Made by a program: the position numbers and the translations under genes. A DNA stretch of 32,253 bases from Streptomyces roseolus. Its GTDB lineage: Bacteria; Actinomycetota; Actinomycetes; Streptomycetales; Streptomycetaceae. The notes under the pieces are model-generated. The model was not told the DNA's origin and ran no database searches. It saw nothing but the letters and a program-made list of their open reading frames with translations. This document shows, piece by piece, positions 6,893 to 14,894 of the stretch (positions are counted from its first letter, which is position 1; each line of letters opens with the position of its first letter). Location: the NCBI RefSeq assembly GCF_014649855.1, contig NZ_BMTV01000043.1:1-32253 (forward strand), read 5' to 3'.

Positions 6893-7633
6893 GTGGACAG
6901 CATCTCCGCCAATCGGCGGCTCTGGAACCGGATCAGCGGGGCTTACCAGCGCGCGCACGATCCGAAGATCGGCGCGGCGCCCCGGTTGTGGGGGATGTAC
7001 TCCGTCCCCGACGCGAGGCTGGGCGCCCTGGGTGACGTGCGGGGCAAGCGGGTGCTCGAACTCGGCTGCGGGGCCGGGCAGTGGTCCAGGGTGCTCGCCG
7101 CCGAGGGGGCCTCCGTGGTCGGGATCGATCTGTCCGAGGCCCAGCTCGCGGCGGCGCGGGACGCGATGGGGGACGTCCGACATCCGCTGGTGCAGGGGGC
7201 GGCCGAGCGGCTTCCGTTCGCCGACGGGAGCTTCGACCTGGTCTTCTGCGACTTCGGGGGACTCAGCTGGGCGCCCCCGCGCCTGGCCGTCCCACAGGCC
7301 GCGCGCGTCCTGCGGCCGGGTGGGCGGCTGGTGTTCAACGTCGCCAGTCCCTGGTTCGAGGCCTGCTACGACGAGGCCGCCGAGCGGGTGACGACGACGT
7401 TGCAGAAGCCCTACTTCGGGCTGGACGCCGTCGACGAAGGAGGCGGCGCGACCAGTTATCAGCTCACCTACGGTGACTGGGTCAGGGTTCTGCGGGGCGC
7501 GGGGCTCGTCATCGACGACCTCATCGAGCCCCGGCCCGACGCCGGAACTCCCAATGGTTACAACGAGACCGACCCGCCCGACTGGGCCCACCACTGGCCG
7601 GCGGAACTGCTCTGGGTGACCCACAAGCCATGA
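6893..7633 (+). CDS. Class I SAM-dependent methyltransferase
   Basis: 246 residues from a GTG at 6893 with GGAG 7 nt upstream. The Rossmann-type methyltransferase motifs are clear: motif I VLELGCGAGQWSRVLA, post-I VVGIDLSEAQLAAAR, motif II region FDLVFCDFG and motif III VLRPGGRLVFNVASPW. The family is the Methyltransf_11/25 type; the acceptor is not predictable. The C-terminal DPPDWAHHWPAELLWVTHKP is typical of actinomycete members. Its last 76 nt overlap, on the opposite strand, the C-terminal extension of the convergent GNAT gene. Upstream codons to 6740 are open but lie in non-conserved sequence. Confidence 0.9.
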   Translation: MDSISANRRLWNRISGAYQRAHDPKIGAAPRLWGMYSVPDARLGALGDVRGKRVLELGCGAGQWSRVLAAEGASVVGIDLSEAQLAAARDAMGDVRHPLVQGAAERLPFADGSFDLVFCDFGGLSWAPPRLAVPQAARVLRPGGRLVFNVASPWFEACYDEAAERVTTTLQKPYFGLDAVDEGGGATSYQLTYGDWVRVLRGAGLVIDDLIEPRPDAGTPNGYNETDPPDWAHHWPAELLWVTHKP

Positions 7634-8115
7634 GCCCCCGGTTCAACCGCCAGGAGCCGGTCGCTCCGATCGGCTCCGATCCCGGATTCCACGGGCCGGA
7701 GAGCATGGGCCCCGGTTGGTCGGAGCGCGAGGAGGCCGGCCGCCGTCGGCCGGAATCCGCAGGCGTCGGCGTAGAACGGCCGGAGGTGTTCCTCGAAGTC
7801 GACGTGGAGCCACGCGCATCCGGCCTCGCGGGCCCGCCGTGCGGCTTCGGCGACGAGCTCGGCTCCGATGCCGGACCGGCGGTGGCCTCCCGCGACCACG
7901 GTGTCGAGGAGGAAGGCGTGGCCGCCGCCGTCCCAGGCGACGTTGACGAAGCCCACGAGGTCGCCGTCGTGGCGCGCGCAGACCCAGCCGAGGCTGTGCC
8001 GCCGCACCCGCGCCCCCCAGGCGGCGTCCGGCGCCGGCCCGTCGAAGCCCTCGGCGTGCAGCGCGTTGAGCGTGGCGTCGTCGAAGTCGCCCCGCCACTC
8101 GTAGGTGATCGTCAT
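7558..8115 (-). CDS. GNAT family N-acetyltransferase with C-terminal read-through extension
   Basis: 185 residues. The acetyl-CoA-binding GNAT core is in residues 1-135: LVGFVNVAWDGGGHAFLLD (beta strands), then the A-motif pyrophosphate loop VVAGGHRRSGIGAELVAEAA, then WLHVDFEEHLRPFYADACGF. The substrate is unknown. The domain ends near GFRPTAAGLLAL, where related proteins typically stop. Here about 50 further residues of low-complexity appearance follow, and the frame only stops inside the opposite-strand methyltransferase gene. This looks like loss of the original stop codon, giving an extended tail. It is divergent from the second methyltransferase (56-bp spacer). Confidence 0.85.
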   Translation of the reverse strand: MTITYEWRGDFDDATLNALHAEGFDGPAPDAAWGARVRRHSLGWVCARHDGDLVGFVNVAWDGGGHAFLLDTVVAGGHRRSGIGAELVAEAARRAREAGCAWLHVDFEEHLRPFYADACGFRPTAAGLLALRPTGAHALRPVESGIGADRSDRLLAVEPGAHGLWVTQSSSAGQWWAQSGGSVSL

Positions 8116-8171
8116 GGCGCGAGACTAAACGCGTCGACAGCGGCCCTCGGCGCCCGGCAGAGTGGCGGATT

Positions 8172-8909
8172 GTGACGAGCAGTGAACTGTGGAGCCGTGC
8201 GACCGCCGAACGCTACGACACCGAGGAGGCCGGGATCTCCTCGCCCGCCGCGCTCGGGCCGACCCTCGACTTCCTCGCCGAGCTCGCCGGGGACGGCCGG
8301 GCGCTGGAGTTCGCCATCGGCACCGGCCGCGTGGGCGTCCCCCTCCGGGAGCGCGGCGTGCCGGTCGTGGGCATCGAACTGTCCGAGCACATGGCGGCGG
8401 TGCTGCGGCGCAAGGTCGACGAGGACACCCTTCCGGTGGCCATCGGGGACATGGCAACCACCGTCGTCCCCGGCGGGTTCGCCCTGGTCTACCTCGTCTA
8501 CAACACCATCACGAACCTGCTCACGCAGGACGAGCAGGTCGAGTGCTTCCGCAACGCCGCGCGCCACCTGGAGCCCGGCGGCCGCTTCGTCATCGAACTG
8601 GGCGTGCCGCCCCTGCGCCTCCTGCCGCCCGGCCAGGTCGCGGTGCCGTTCGACGTCTCGGAGCGGCACCTGGGCTTCGACACCTTCGACCTGGTCGAGC
8701 AGGTCCTCGTCTCGCACCACTTCACCCTGGAGGACGGCCGCTACCGTCGCGGTGCCTCCCGCCACCGGTACGCCTGGCCCGCGGAGCTCGACCTGATGGC
8801 CCGGCTCGCCGGCCTCGAACCGGAGCGCCGCGTCGCGGACTGGGACGGCACCCCGTTCACCCAGGACTCCACGAAGCACGTCTCCGTCTGGCGCAAGCCG
8901 GTGGCGTGA
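8172..8909 (+). CDS. Class I SAM-dependent methyltransferase
   Basis: 245 residues from a GTG at 8172. Motif I is LEFAIGTGRVGVPLRERG and the acidic post-I loop is VVGIELSEHMAAVLRRK. Motif II is the stretch FALVYLVYNTITNLL, and LEPGGRFVIELGVP is motif III. The C-terminal half has beta strands with GRYRRGASRHRYAWPAELD, common in Streptomyces Methyltransf_25-like proteins of unknown substrate. There is no strong Shine-Dalgarno. It is divergent from the GNAT gene and convergent with the FAD/Fe-S oxidoreductase. It is not closely similar in sequence to the methyltransferase at 6893. Confidence 0.9.
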   Translation: MTSSELWSRATAERYDTEEAGISSPAALGPTLDFLAELAGDGRALEFAIGTGRVGVPLRERGVPVVGIELSEHMAAVLRRKVDEDTLPVAIGDMATTVVPGGFALVYLVYNTITNLLTQDEQVECFRNAARHLEPGGRFVIELGVPPLRLLPPGQVAVPFDVSERHLGFDTFDLVEQVLVSHHFTLEDGRYRRGASRHRYAWPAELDLMARLAGLEPERRVADWDGTPFTQDSTKHVSVWRKPVA

Positions 8910-8924
8910 CGCGCGCGCCGTGCC

Positions 8925-8948
8925 CGGGCGCCTTCCTTCACGCGCCCG
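8925..8948. terminator. Bidirectional hairpin between convergent genes
   Basis: CGGGCGC (8925-8931) pairs with GCGCCCG (8942-8948) around a 10-nt loop. It lies between the methyltransferase stop and the end of the FAD/Fe-S gene, with the right arm running into that gene's final codons. Confidence 0.55.
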
Positions 8949-11688
8949 CGCCGTCCAGCGCCTCCGCCAGGACCTCCGCCAGGTGGCGGCCCCGGCCGGG
9001 GGTCAGATGGGCGATCTGGGTGCGGCAGGAGAAGCCGTCGGCCAGGACCTCCGCCGTGCTCGGGGCCGTACGCAACGCCGGCAGGAGCTGGTCCTCCGCG
9101 CAGGCGCGCGACACCTCCTCGTGGCCCGGTTCGAAGCCGAAGTTGCCCGCCAGGCCGCAGCAGCCTCCCGCCAGCTCGCCCTGGAGGCCCGCGCGTTCGC
9201 GCAGCCGGCGGTCGGCGGCGTCGCCCAGGACGGCGTGCTGGTGGCAGTGGGTCTGGCCGGTGACCGGGCGGTCGACCGCCGGCGGGGTCCAGTCGGGGGC
9301 CAGCTCCTCCAGGGCCTCGGCGAAGGTCCGGACCGACGCCGCCAGGCGGGCGGCCCTCGGGTCGTCCGGGAGCAGTTCGGGCAGGTCGGTCCTGAGGGCC
9401 GCCGCGCAGGAGGGTTCCAGGACGACCACGGGGCCCTCCGTCCCCTCCGTCACGTCCAGTGTCCTGCGCATCACCCGCCGCGCCGCCCCCAGCTGGCCCG
9501 TCGACACGTAGGTCAGTCCGCAGCACACCCGGCCGGGCGGGAGTTCCAGGCCGAGGCCGGCGTCCTCCAGGACGCGGACGGCGGCGCGCCCGACCTGCGG
9601 GGCCAGGTGGTTCGTGAAGGTGTCCGGCCAGAGGGTGAGGACGGGGGGCCGGGCCGAGGAGCGGTCGGCGAACCACGACGCGAAGGTGCGGCCCGCGACC
9701 CTCGGCATGGCCCGCTCCGGGGTGACGCCCGCGAGGCGTGCCGCGTACGGGAGGCGCGTCGCGGCGTTCAGGCCGCGTCCGAAGTGGGCGAGCCAGGACG
9801 GGAGGCGGCCCATCGTCCAGTGCGAGCGCGGCCTGCGCCACCAGCCGCTCACCCCCGCGTAGTGGCGGTCCAGGAATTCCGCCTTGTAGGCGGCCATGTC
9901 GACGCCGACGGGGCAGTCGCTGCGGCAGCCCTTGCAGGAGAGGCAGAGGTCCAGCGCTTCCCGGACCTCCTCCGAGCGCCAGCCGTCCGTGATGACCTCG
10001 CCGAGGGCCATCTCGTGCAGGAGCCGGGCCCGGCCCCGCGTGGAGTGCTTCTCCTCGCCCGTGGCGCGGAAGGACGGGCACATCACGGAGGGGCCCGAAG
10101 TCGGTCCGGTCACGCGGCACTTGGCGACGCCCACGCACCTCGCGGCCTCCCTCCCCGCCCCGACCAGCGGCAGTCCCTCGAACCGCAGCCCCGAGTCGAG
10201 GGGCTCGGGGCGGACCAGCATCCCCGGGTTCAGCCCTCCGTCCGGGTCCCACAGGTCCTTCACCGCGCCGAAGAGCCCGACGAGTTCGTCCCCGTACATC
10301 CGCGGCAGCAGCTCCGCCCGCGCCTTGCCGTCGCCGTGCTCGCCGGACAGGGAGCCCCCGTGCGCGACCACGAGGTCGGCGACGTCCTCCGAGAAGCGGC
10401 GGAAGCCGCGCACGCCCCGGGCCGTCCACAGGTCGAAGTCGATGCGGACGTGCACGCAGCCGTCGCCGAAGTGCCCGTACGGGGTCCCCCGCAGGCCGTG
10501 CTCGGCCAGCAGGGCCCGGAAGTCGCGCAGGTACGCGCCGAGCCGCGCGGGCGGCACCGCGCAGTCCTCCCATCCGGGCCAGGCGTCGCCTCCGCCGGGC
10601 ATCCGGGTGGCCGTTCCGGCCGCGTCCTCGCGGATCCGCCACAGGGCCCGTTGCCCGGCCGGGTCGCGTACGAGGGCCGTGTCGACCGCGTCCGCCGCCC
10701 GGACCAGCTCCCGGGCCGCGCCCTCCCCGTCCACCTCGCAGAACAGCCACGCCCCGCCCCGGGGCAGGCCCCGCGCGTCCCCCACCAGGTCGGCGGCCAT
10801 GCCTTCCACGGTCAGCGCCCCGTACGCCCCGAGGCCGGTCGCCGCCGCGTCCGCCGCCGCCGTCTCGTCGGCGTAGCCGAGGACGACCAGGACCGGGTCG
10901 GCGGGCAGCGGGACGAGCCGTACGGTCGCCTCCGTCACCACCCCCAGGGTCCCCTCGCTGCCGACGAAGGAGCGGACGACGTCCGTGCCCCGTTCGGGGA
11001 GCAGCGCGTCGAGGGCGTAGCCGGAGATGCGGCGGGGCAGGCCGGGCGGGTAGCCGGTGCGCAGGAGGGCGAGGTTGCGGCCGACGAGGTCCGTCAGACC
11101 GGCGGGTGCACCCTGTCCGCCCCGCCCCAGCGTCAGCTTCTCACCCCGGTAGCTCACCACTTCGAGTGAGCTGACGTTGTCGGCGGTGGTGCCCCAGGCG
11201 ACCGAGTGGGCGCCGCAGGCGTTGTTGCCGATCATGCCGCCGAGGGTGCAGCGGCCGTGGGTGGACGGGTCGGGGCCGAAGGTGAGGCCGTACGGGCGCA
11301 CCGCCTCCCGCAGCCGGCCGAGGACGAGGCCGGGGCGGACGACGGCGGTGCGGGCGGCGGGGTCGACGGAGACGAGTCCGTCCATGTGGCGTGTGAGGTC
11401 GAGCACGACGCCGGTGCCGGTGGCCTGGCCTCCGATGGAGGTGCCGGCGCCGCGCGGGACGACGGGGACGGTGCCGTGCCGGCGGCAGATCTCCAGGGCT
11501 GCGGCGACGTCGTCGGCGTCGCGCGGTGCGACCGTACCGGCAGGTACGCGGCGGTAGTTGGAGGCGTCCATGGTCACGAGGGCCCGGGCGGAGGCGCCGA
11601 AGTCGACGTCTCCGGCGAGGGCGGCCCGCAGCTCCGCGGCGAGCGCGGCGGAGGGGCCTGCGGCGTGTCTGTCGTCTGTTCCCACCAC
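8938..11688 (-). CDS. FAD-binding and (Fe-S)-binding oxidoreductase (GlcD-GlcF/D-lactate dehydrogenase-like fusion)
   Basis: 916 residues from a GTG at 11688. The N-terminal half is a PCMH-type FAD-linked oxidase: FAD contacts in VPVVPRGAGTSIGGQATGTG and STHGRCTLGGMIGNNACGAH, then a FAD-oxidase C domain ending near LWDPDGGLNPGMLV. The C-terminal half is a GlcF-like Fe-S reductase with a CLSCKGCRSDCPVGVDM cluster motif. Two CCG-type cysteine motifs follow (GRVCCGLTY and GGCCGLAGNFG). Such fused proteins oxidise 2-hydroxy acids such as D-lactate or glycolate and pass electrons to the membrane; the substrate here is inferred only to that level. An ATG at 11715 would add nine residues; neither start has a good Shine-Dalgarno. 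Divergent from serC. Confidence 0.9.
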   Translation of the reverse strand: MVGTDDRHAAGPSAALAAELRAALAGDVDFGASARALVTMDASNYRRVPAGTVAPRDADDVAAALEICRRHGTVPVVPRGAGTSIGGQATGTGVVLDLTRHMDGLVSVDPAARTAVVRPGLVLGRLREAVRPYGLTFGPDPSTHGRCTLGGMIGNNACGAHSVAWGTTADNVSSLEVVSYRGEKLTLGRGGQGAPAGLTDLVGRNLALLRTGYPPGLPRRISGYALDALLPERGTDVVRSFVGSEGTLGVVTEATVRLVPLPADPVLVVLGYADETAAADAAATGLGAYGALTVEGMAADLVGDARGLPRGGAWLFCEVDGEGAARELVRAADAVDTALVRDPAGQRALWRIREDAAGTATRMPGGGDAWPGWEDCAVPPARLGAYLRDFRALLAEHGLRGTPYGHFGDGCVHVRIDFDLWTARGVRGFRRFSEDVADLVVAHGGSLSGEHGDGKARAELLPRMYGDELVGLFGAVKDLWDPDGGLNPGMLVRPEPLDSGLRFEGLPLVGAGREAARCVGVAKCRVTGPTSGPSVMCPSFRATGEEKHSTRGRARLLHEMALGEVITDGWRSEEVREALDLCLSCKGCRSDCPVGVDMAAYKAEFLDRHYAGVSGWWRRPRSHWTMGRLPSWLAHFGRGLNAATRLPYAARLAGVTPERAMPRVAGRTFASWFADRSSARPPVLTLWPDTFTNHLAPQVGRAAVRVLEDAGLGLELPPGRVCCGLTYVSTGQLGAARRVMRRTLDVTEGTEGPVVVLEPSCAAALRTDLPELLPDDPRAARLAASVRTFAEALEELAPDWTPPAVDRPVTGQTHCHQHAVLGDAADRRLRERAGLQGELAGGCCGLAGNFGFEPGHEEVSRACAEDQLLPALRTAPSTAEVLADGFSCRTQIAHLTPGRGRHLAEVLAEALDGAGA

Positions 11689-11751
11689 GCAAGGATGTCT
11701 CGTTCTTCGTCTCATCGGGCGGACATGCCGCGACCGGGCCCTCCCCGACCC

Positions 11752-11757
11752 GATACT
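11752..11757 (+). promoter_or_regulatory. Candidate -10 element of a leaderless serC promoter
   Basis: GATACT, close to the TANNNT consensus, lies 9 nt before the serC GTG, and there is no Shine-Dalgarno in between. Transcription would then start at or very near the start codon, suggesting a leaderless mRNA. No clear -35 is seen. Confidence 0.4.
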
Positions 11758-11766
11758 CTCCGGCTC

Positions 11767-12885
11767 GTGGCCGACATCCAGATTCCCGCTGACATCAAGC
11801 CCGCAGACGGTCGTTTCGGCGCGGGCCCCTCCAAGGTGCGGACGGAGGCGCTGGACGCCCTGGCCGCCACCGGCACGTCCCTCCTGGGCACGTCCCACCG
11901 CCAGGCTCCGGTCAAGAACCTGGTCGGCGAGGTCCGCACCGGGATCCGTGACCTCTTCTCGCTGCCCGAGGGCTACGAGGTGATCCTCGGCAACGGCGGC
12001 TCCACCGCCTTCTGGGACATCGCGACCCACGGTCTGATCGAGTCCAAGTCGCAGCACCTCACGTTCGGCGAGTTCTCGTCCAAGTTCGCGAAGGCCGCGA
12101 AGCTGGCCCCGTGGCTGGCCGAGCCGACCGTGATCTCCTCCGACCCGGGCACGCACCCGGAGCCGGTGGCCGAGGCGGGCGTGGACGTGTACGCGTACAC
12201 GCACAACGAGACCTCGACCGGTGTCGCCGCCCCGCTGAAGCGGGTCGCGGGCGCCGACGAGGGCGCGCTGGTCCTGGTGGACGCGACCTCGGGCGCGGGC
12301 GGTCTGCCCGTCGACATCACCGAGACGGACGTCTACTACTTCGCCCCGCAGAAGTCCTTCGCCGCCGACGGCGGCCTGTGGCTGGCGGCGTTCTCCCCGG
12401 CGGCCCTGGAGCGGGCGCAGCGGATCCACGCGTCCGGCCGGCACATCCCGGAGTTCTTCTCGCTGCCGACGGCGATCGACAACTCGCTGAAGAACCAGAC
12501 GTACAACACCCCGGCGCTCGCGACCCTCTTCCTGCTGAACGAGCAGCTGAAGTGGATCAACGGCCAGGGCGGTCTGGAGTGGGCGGTGGCGCGCACGAAG
12601 GAGTCCTCGGACGCCCTCTACGCGTGGGCCGAGGGCTCGAAGTACGCGACGCCGTTCGTGACGGACGCGGCGAAGCGCTCCCAGGTCATCGGCACGATCG
12701 ACTTCGCGGACGAGATCGACGCGGCCGCGGTCGCGAAGGTGCTGCGCGCGAACGGGATCGTGGACACCGAGCCGTACCGCAAGCTGGGCCGCAACCAGCT
12801 GCGCATCGCGATGTTCCCGGCGATCGACCCGGCGGACGTCCGCGCGCTGACGGCCTGCGTCGACTACGTGATCGAGCGCCTCTGA
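11767..12885 (+). CDS. serC: Phosphoserine transaminase
   Basis: 372 residues from GTG 11767, the usual length for actinobacterial SerC. It converts 3-phosphohydroxypyruvate and glutamate to O-phosphoserine in serine (and pyridoxal phosphate) biosynthesis, as a cytoplasmic PLP enzyme. Visible landmarks are the N-terminal DGRFGAGPSKVRTEAL, the cofactor-pocket GNGGSTAFWD, the acidic VDATSGAGG that contacts the PLP ring, and the Schiff-base lysine in YYFAPQKSFAADGGLW. The C-terminus YRKLGRNQLRIAMFPAIDP fits the family. There is no Shine-Dalgarno; a -10-like hexamer just upstream suggests leaderless expression. It is followed by a strong hairpin terminator. Confidence 0.97.
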   Translation: MADIQIPADIKPADGRFGAGPSKVRTEALDALAATGTSLLGTSHRQAPVKNLVGEVRTGIRDLFSLPEGYEVILGNGGSTAFWDIATHGLIESKSQHLTFGEFSSKFAKAAKLAPWLAEPTVISSDPGTHPEPVAEAGVDVYAYTHNETSTGVAAPLKRVAGADEGALVLVDATSGAGGLPVDITETDVYYFAPQKSFAADGGLWLAAFSPAALERAQRIHASGRHIPEFFSLPTAIDNSLKNQTYNTPALATLFLLNEQLKWINGQGGLEWAVARTKESSDALYAWAEGSKYATPFVTDAAKRSQVIGTIDFADEIDAAAVAKVLRANGIVDTEPYRKLGRNQLRIAMFPAIDPADVRALTACVDYVIERL

Positions 12886-12901
12886 TCACGGCTCGCCGAG
12901 G

Positions 12902-12938
12902 GCGGAGGGGGTCCGGCACGATGCCGGGCCCCCTCCGC
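12902..12938. terminator. Strong bidirectional terminator between serC and cupin genes
   Basis: GCGGAGGGGG (12902-12911), T, CCGGCA (12913-12918), loop CGA, TGCCGG (12922-12927), G, CCCCCTCCGC (12929-12938). This is a 17-bp stem with a single T-G pair and a 3-nt loop, placed between the convergent serC and cupin genes. Confidence 0.9.
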
Positions 12939-12943
12939 TGTCG

Positions 12944-13312
12944 TCATCCGGCCGCCTGCGCCTTCACGTGGTCGATGACGGCGGTGAACTCCTCCGTCGG
13001 GGAGAACTCGACGACGTCGGTGTCCTCCAGCGCCTCGGGGGCGTGGCCGGGGCCCCAGTAGTAGGCCTGTCCGGCCTCGTAGACGTCCTCGCCGGAGGCG
13101 GTCCGCATCCTGATGCTGCCCCGGAACACGTATCCCCAGTGCGGGCACTGGCACAGGTCGCCCTCCAGGCCCTTGAGGGCGGGGGCCAGGTCGGTGCCCT
13201 TGGGCAGGTGGATGAAGGCGACGGTCATGCCGCCGCCCGCCTCCCGCATCCGGAAGTCCAGACCGTCGCCCTCCATGGCGACGGGGGTGTCCTCGCGCGT
13301 GAATGCCGTCAT
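12944..13312 (-). CDS. Cupin domain-containing protein
   Basis: 122 residues, soluble single-domain cupin. The beta-barrel core runs from about 28 to 112: MTVAFIHLPKGTDLAP, then CPHWGYVFRGSIRM (cupin motif 1 region with one His), then GQAYYWGPGHAPEALEDTDVVEFSP (motif 2 with a His). The metal-ligand set of classical cupins is only partly present, so it may be a binding or sensing protein rather than an enzyme. It is monocistronic and convergent with serC. Function unknown. Confidence 0.85.
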   Translation of the reverse strand: MTAFTREDTPVAMEGDGLDFRMREAGGGMTVAFIHLPKGTDLAPALKGLEGDLCQCPHWGYVFRGSIRMRTASGEDVYEAGQAYYWGPGHAPEALEDTDVVEFSPTEEFTAVIDHVKAQAAG

Positions 13313-13398
13313 GACGCCTCACCTCTTCGCTCTCCTTCCAGTCTGTGCCCGGGAGGGACGGGGGTCGACAGGAGCGGCGGGCCGGCGGGGCGGGGCGG

Positions 13399-14403
13399 TC
13401 AGCGGCGCAGGAGCCGCTTGATGCCGAGGACGAGGACGGTGGCGCCGGCGAGGACGAGGAAGCCGGTGGTGGCGCTGCCGCCCTCGGCGTCGTCGGCGGG
13501 GGCGGCGCCGTCCGGGGACTCCGGCGCGGAGTCCCCCGCGCCGCCGGTGTCCGACGGGCGGTCGGGCCCGTCCTCCGGCCGGTCCTCGCGCTCCACGCGG
13601 ACGACCCGGCTCCCCTGCCCCTCCGAGCCGAAGAGGTAGGCCGAGCCGTCGGGCGTGTACGTGACCGATTCCGCCTGGCCCTGGAAGGGGGCGCCGGGGG
13701 AGGTGCCGTCGCCCTCGATGCGGCCGTCCTTCCAGACGTACTCGCGGGCGCTGAAGTAGCTGCGGAGGAGGAGCCGTTCGCCGTCGGGCGAGAAGGCGCC
13801 GTCGGTCACCCAGGGGACCTCGCCGATGCGGCGGAAGGTGTTGGTGCCGGAGGCGGAGAGGCGCTCCGGGCCGGCGTAGAGGCCGCCGCCGTCCTCGTTC
13901 TTGCTGGCGATGTAGACGCGGCCGGTCTTCGGGTGGACCATCAGCGCCTCGGCGTTGCGGGGGCCGTCGGCGTACTTCACGACGTACTGCTTCGCCCGGA
14001 CGGTCTGGTCCTTCAGGGTCTTCGGCTCGGGGAAGCGGTAGATCCAGACGTGGTCCCAGGAGCCGTCGAGGTTGTCGCCGATGTCACCGACGTAGATGTC
14101 GCCGTCCGGGCCGACGGAGATGGCCTCCATGTCCCTGGGGGTGCCGACCCCGGCCATCGTCAGGGTCGCGACCGTCTCGCCCGTACGGGAGTCGACGCCG
14201 AAGATCCGGGGCTGGTCCTGGTCGTTGTGCGTCCAGTAGATCCCGGGGTGCGCCCGGCTGGCGGCGAGTCCGCTGGACTCGGTGATCCTCGGGTCGGCGA
14301 GGGTGAAGTCCCGGTCGGCGGGGCCGGGGTCCGCGTGCGCGGGGGTCGCGGACAGGGCGAGGGCCGCGGCGGCGGCGAGGACGGCACGGGATCCGGTACG
14401 CAT
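13399..14403 (-). CDS. Secreted beta-propeller-like protein with C-terminal membrane anchor
   Basis: 334 residues from the ATG at 14403. The N-terminal signal peptide (about 1-25) is MRTGSRAVLAAAAALALSA followed by a TPAHA-type cleavage site. Propeller-like blades follow: ESSGLAASRAHPGIYWTHND, RDMEAISVGPDGDIYVGDIG, RNAEALMVHPKTGRVYIASK and QAESVTYTPDGSAYLFGSE. Then come a Pro/Asp/Glu-rich linker (about 270-308) and a C-terminal hydrophobic segment GFLVLAGATVLVLGIKRLLRR with a basic tail. This architecture places the propeller outside the cell, anchored by the tail. No LPXTG motif is present. Function unknown. The frame is open upstream into a Gly/Ala repeat, which is excluded because the signal peptide defines the start. 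Confidence 0.82.
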   Translation of the reverse strand: MRTGSRAVLAAAAALALSATPAHADPGPADRDFTLADPRITESSGLAASRAHPGIYWTHNDQDQPRIFGVDSRTGETVATLTMAGVGTPRDMEAISVGPDGDIYVGDIGDNLDGSWDHVWIYRFPEPKTLKDQTVRAKQYVVKYADGPRNAEALMVHPKTGRVYIASKNEDGGGLYAGPERLSASGTNTFRRIGEVPWVTDGAFSPDGERLLLRSYFSAREYVWKDGRIEGDGTSPGAPFQGQAESVTYTPDGSAYLFGSEGQGSRVVRVEREDRPEDGPDRPSDTGGAGDSAPESPDGAAPADDAEGGSATTGFLVLAGATVLVLGIKRLLRR

Positions 14404-14474
14404 GGCCCCAGCCTGCCACGACCCGCCCCGCCGGACCCCGGGCCCACCCGGCCTCCGGCCCCCAGCCCCGGTCT

Positions 14475-14508
<34 letters not shown>

Positions 14509-14611
14509 CCCCACCCGACCGCCGGCCCCGGCCCGGCCCCCCTTCGGGCCCCTGACCCCGGGCCCGACCCCGACCCCGACCAGACCTTCGAGCCCCGGAC
14601 CTCGGGCCCAT

Positions 14612-14773
14612 CCCGATCCCGATCCCGGACCCGGACCCGGACCTCGGGCCCACCCCGATCCCGATCCCGGACCCAGACCTCGGGCCCACCCCGATCCCAG
14701 ACCCGGACCCGGACCCGGACCCGATCCCGGACCCGATCCCGGACCCGGACCCGATCCCGGACCCGGACCCGGC
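14612..14773. repeat. CCCGAT/CCCGGA hexamer array (G-quadruplex-type on minus strand)
   Basis: About 160 bp made almost wholly of 6-bp units CCCGAT, CCCGGA and variants. ACCTCGGGCCCA punctuates it at 14599, 14641 and 14677, with periods of 42 and 36 bp, both multiples of six. On the minus strand this gives long GGGNNNGGGNNNGGGNNNGGG runs, the pattern that can form G-quadruplexes. All frames are open because of the 6-bp period, so apparent Gly-Ser, Asp-Pro or Arg-Thr proteins across it are artefacts. It fills the spacer between two divergent genes. Confidence 0.9.
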
Positions 14774-14894
14774 CAAGCCTCGGGGCCGCCCCGCCCCCGC
14801 CCACGCCCCGGCCGCCGTGCCCCGTACCGCTCTGCCGCCAGGCGCGCCGAAACGTGGTTGACCAGCGCCGGCAGCCGCTGTCATGGTCGCGATC

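Noticed and set aside
6893..13312. Secondary-metabolite gene cluster (two methyltransferases, FAD oxidoreductase, GNAT, cupin)
   Set aside because: No core synthase, terpene cyclase or RiPP machinery is present, genes face in different directions with terminators between them, and serC is primary metabolism.
14612..14773. CRISPR array
   Set aside because: The repeats are contiguous hexamers without unique spacers and no cas genes are nearby.
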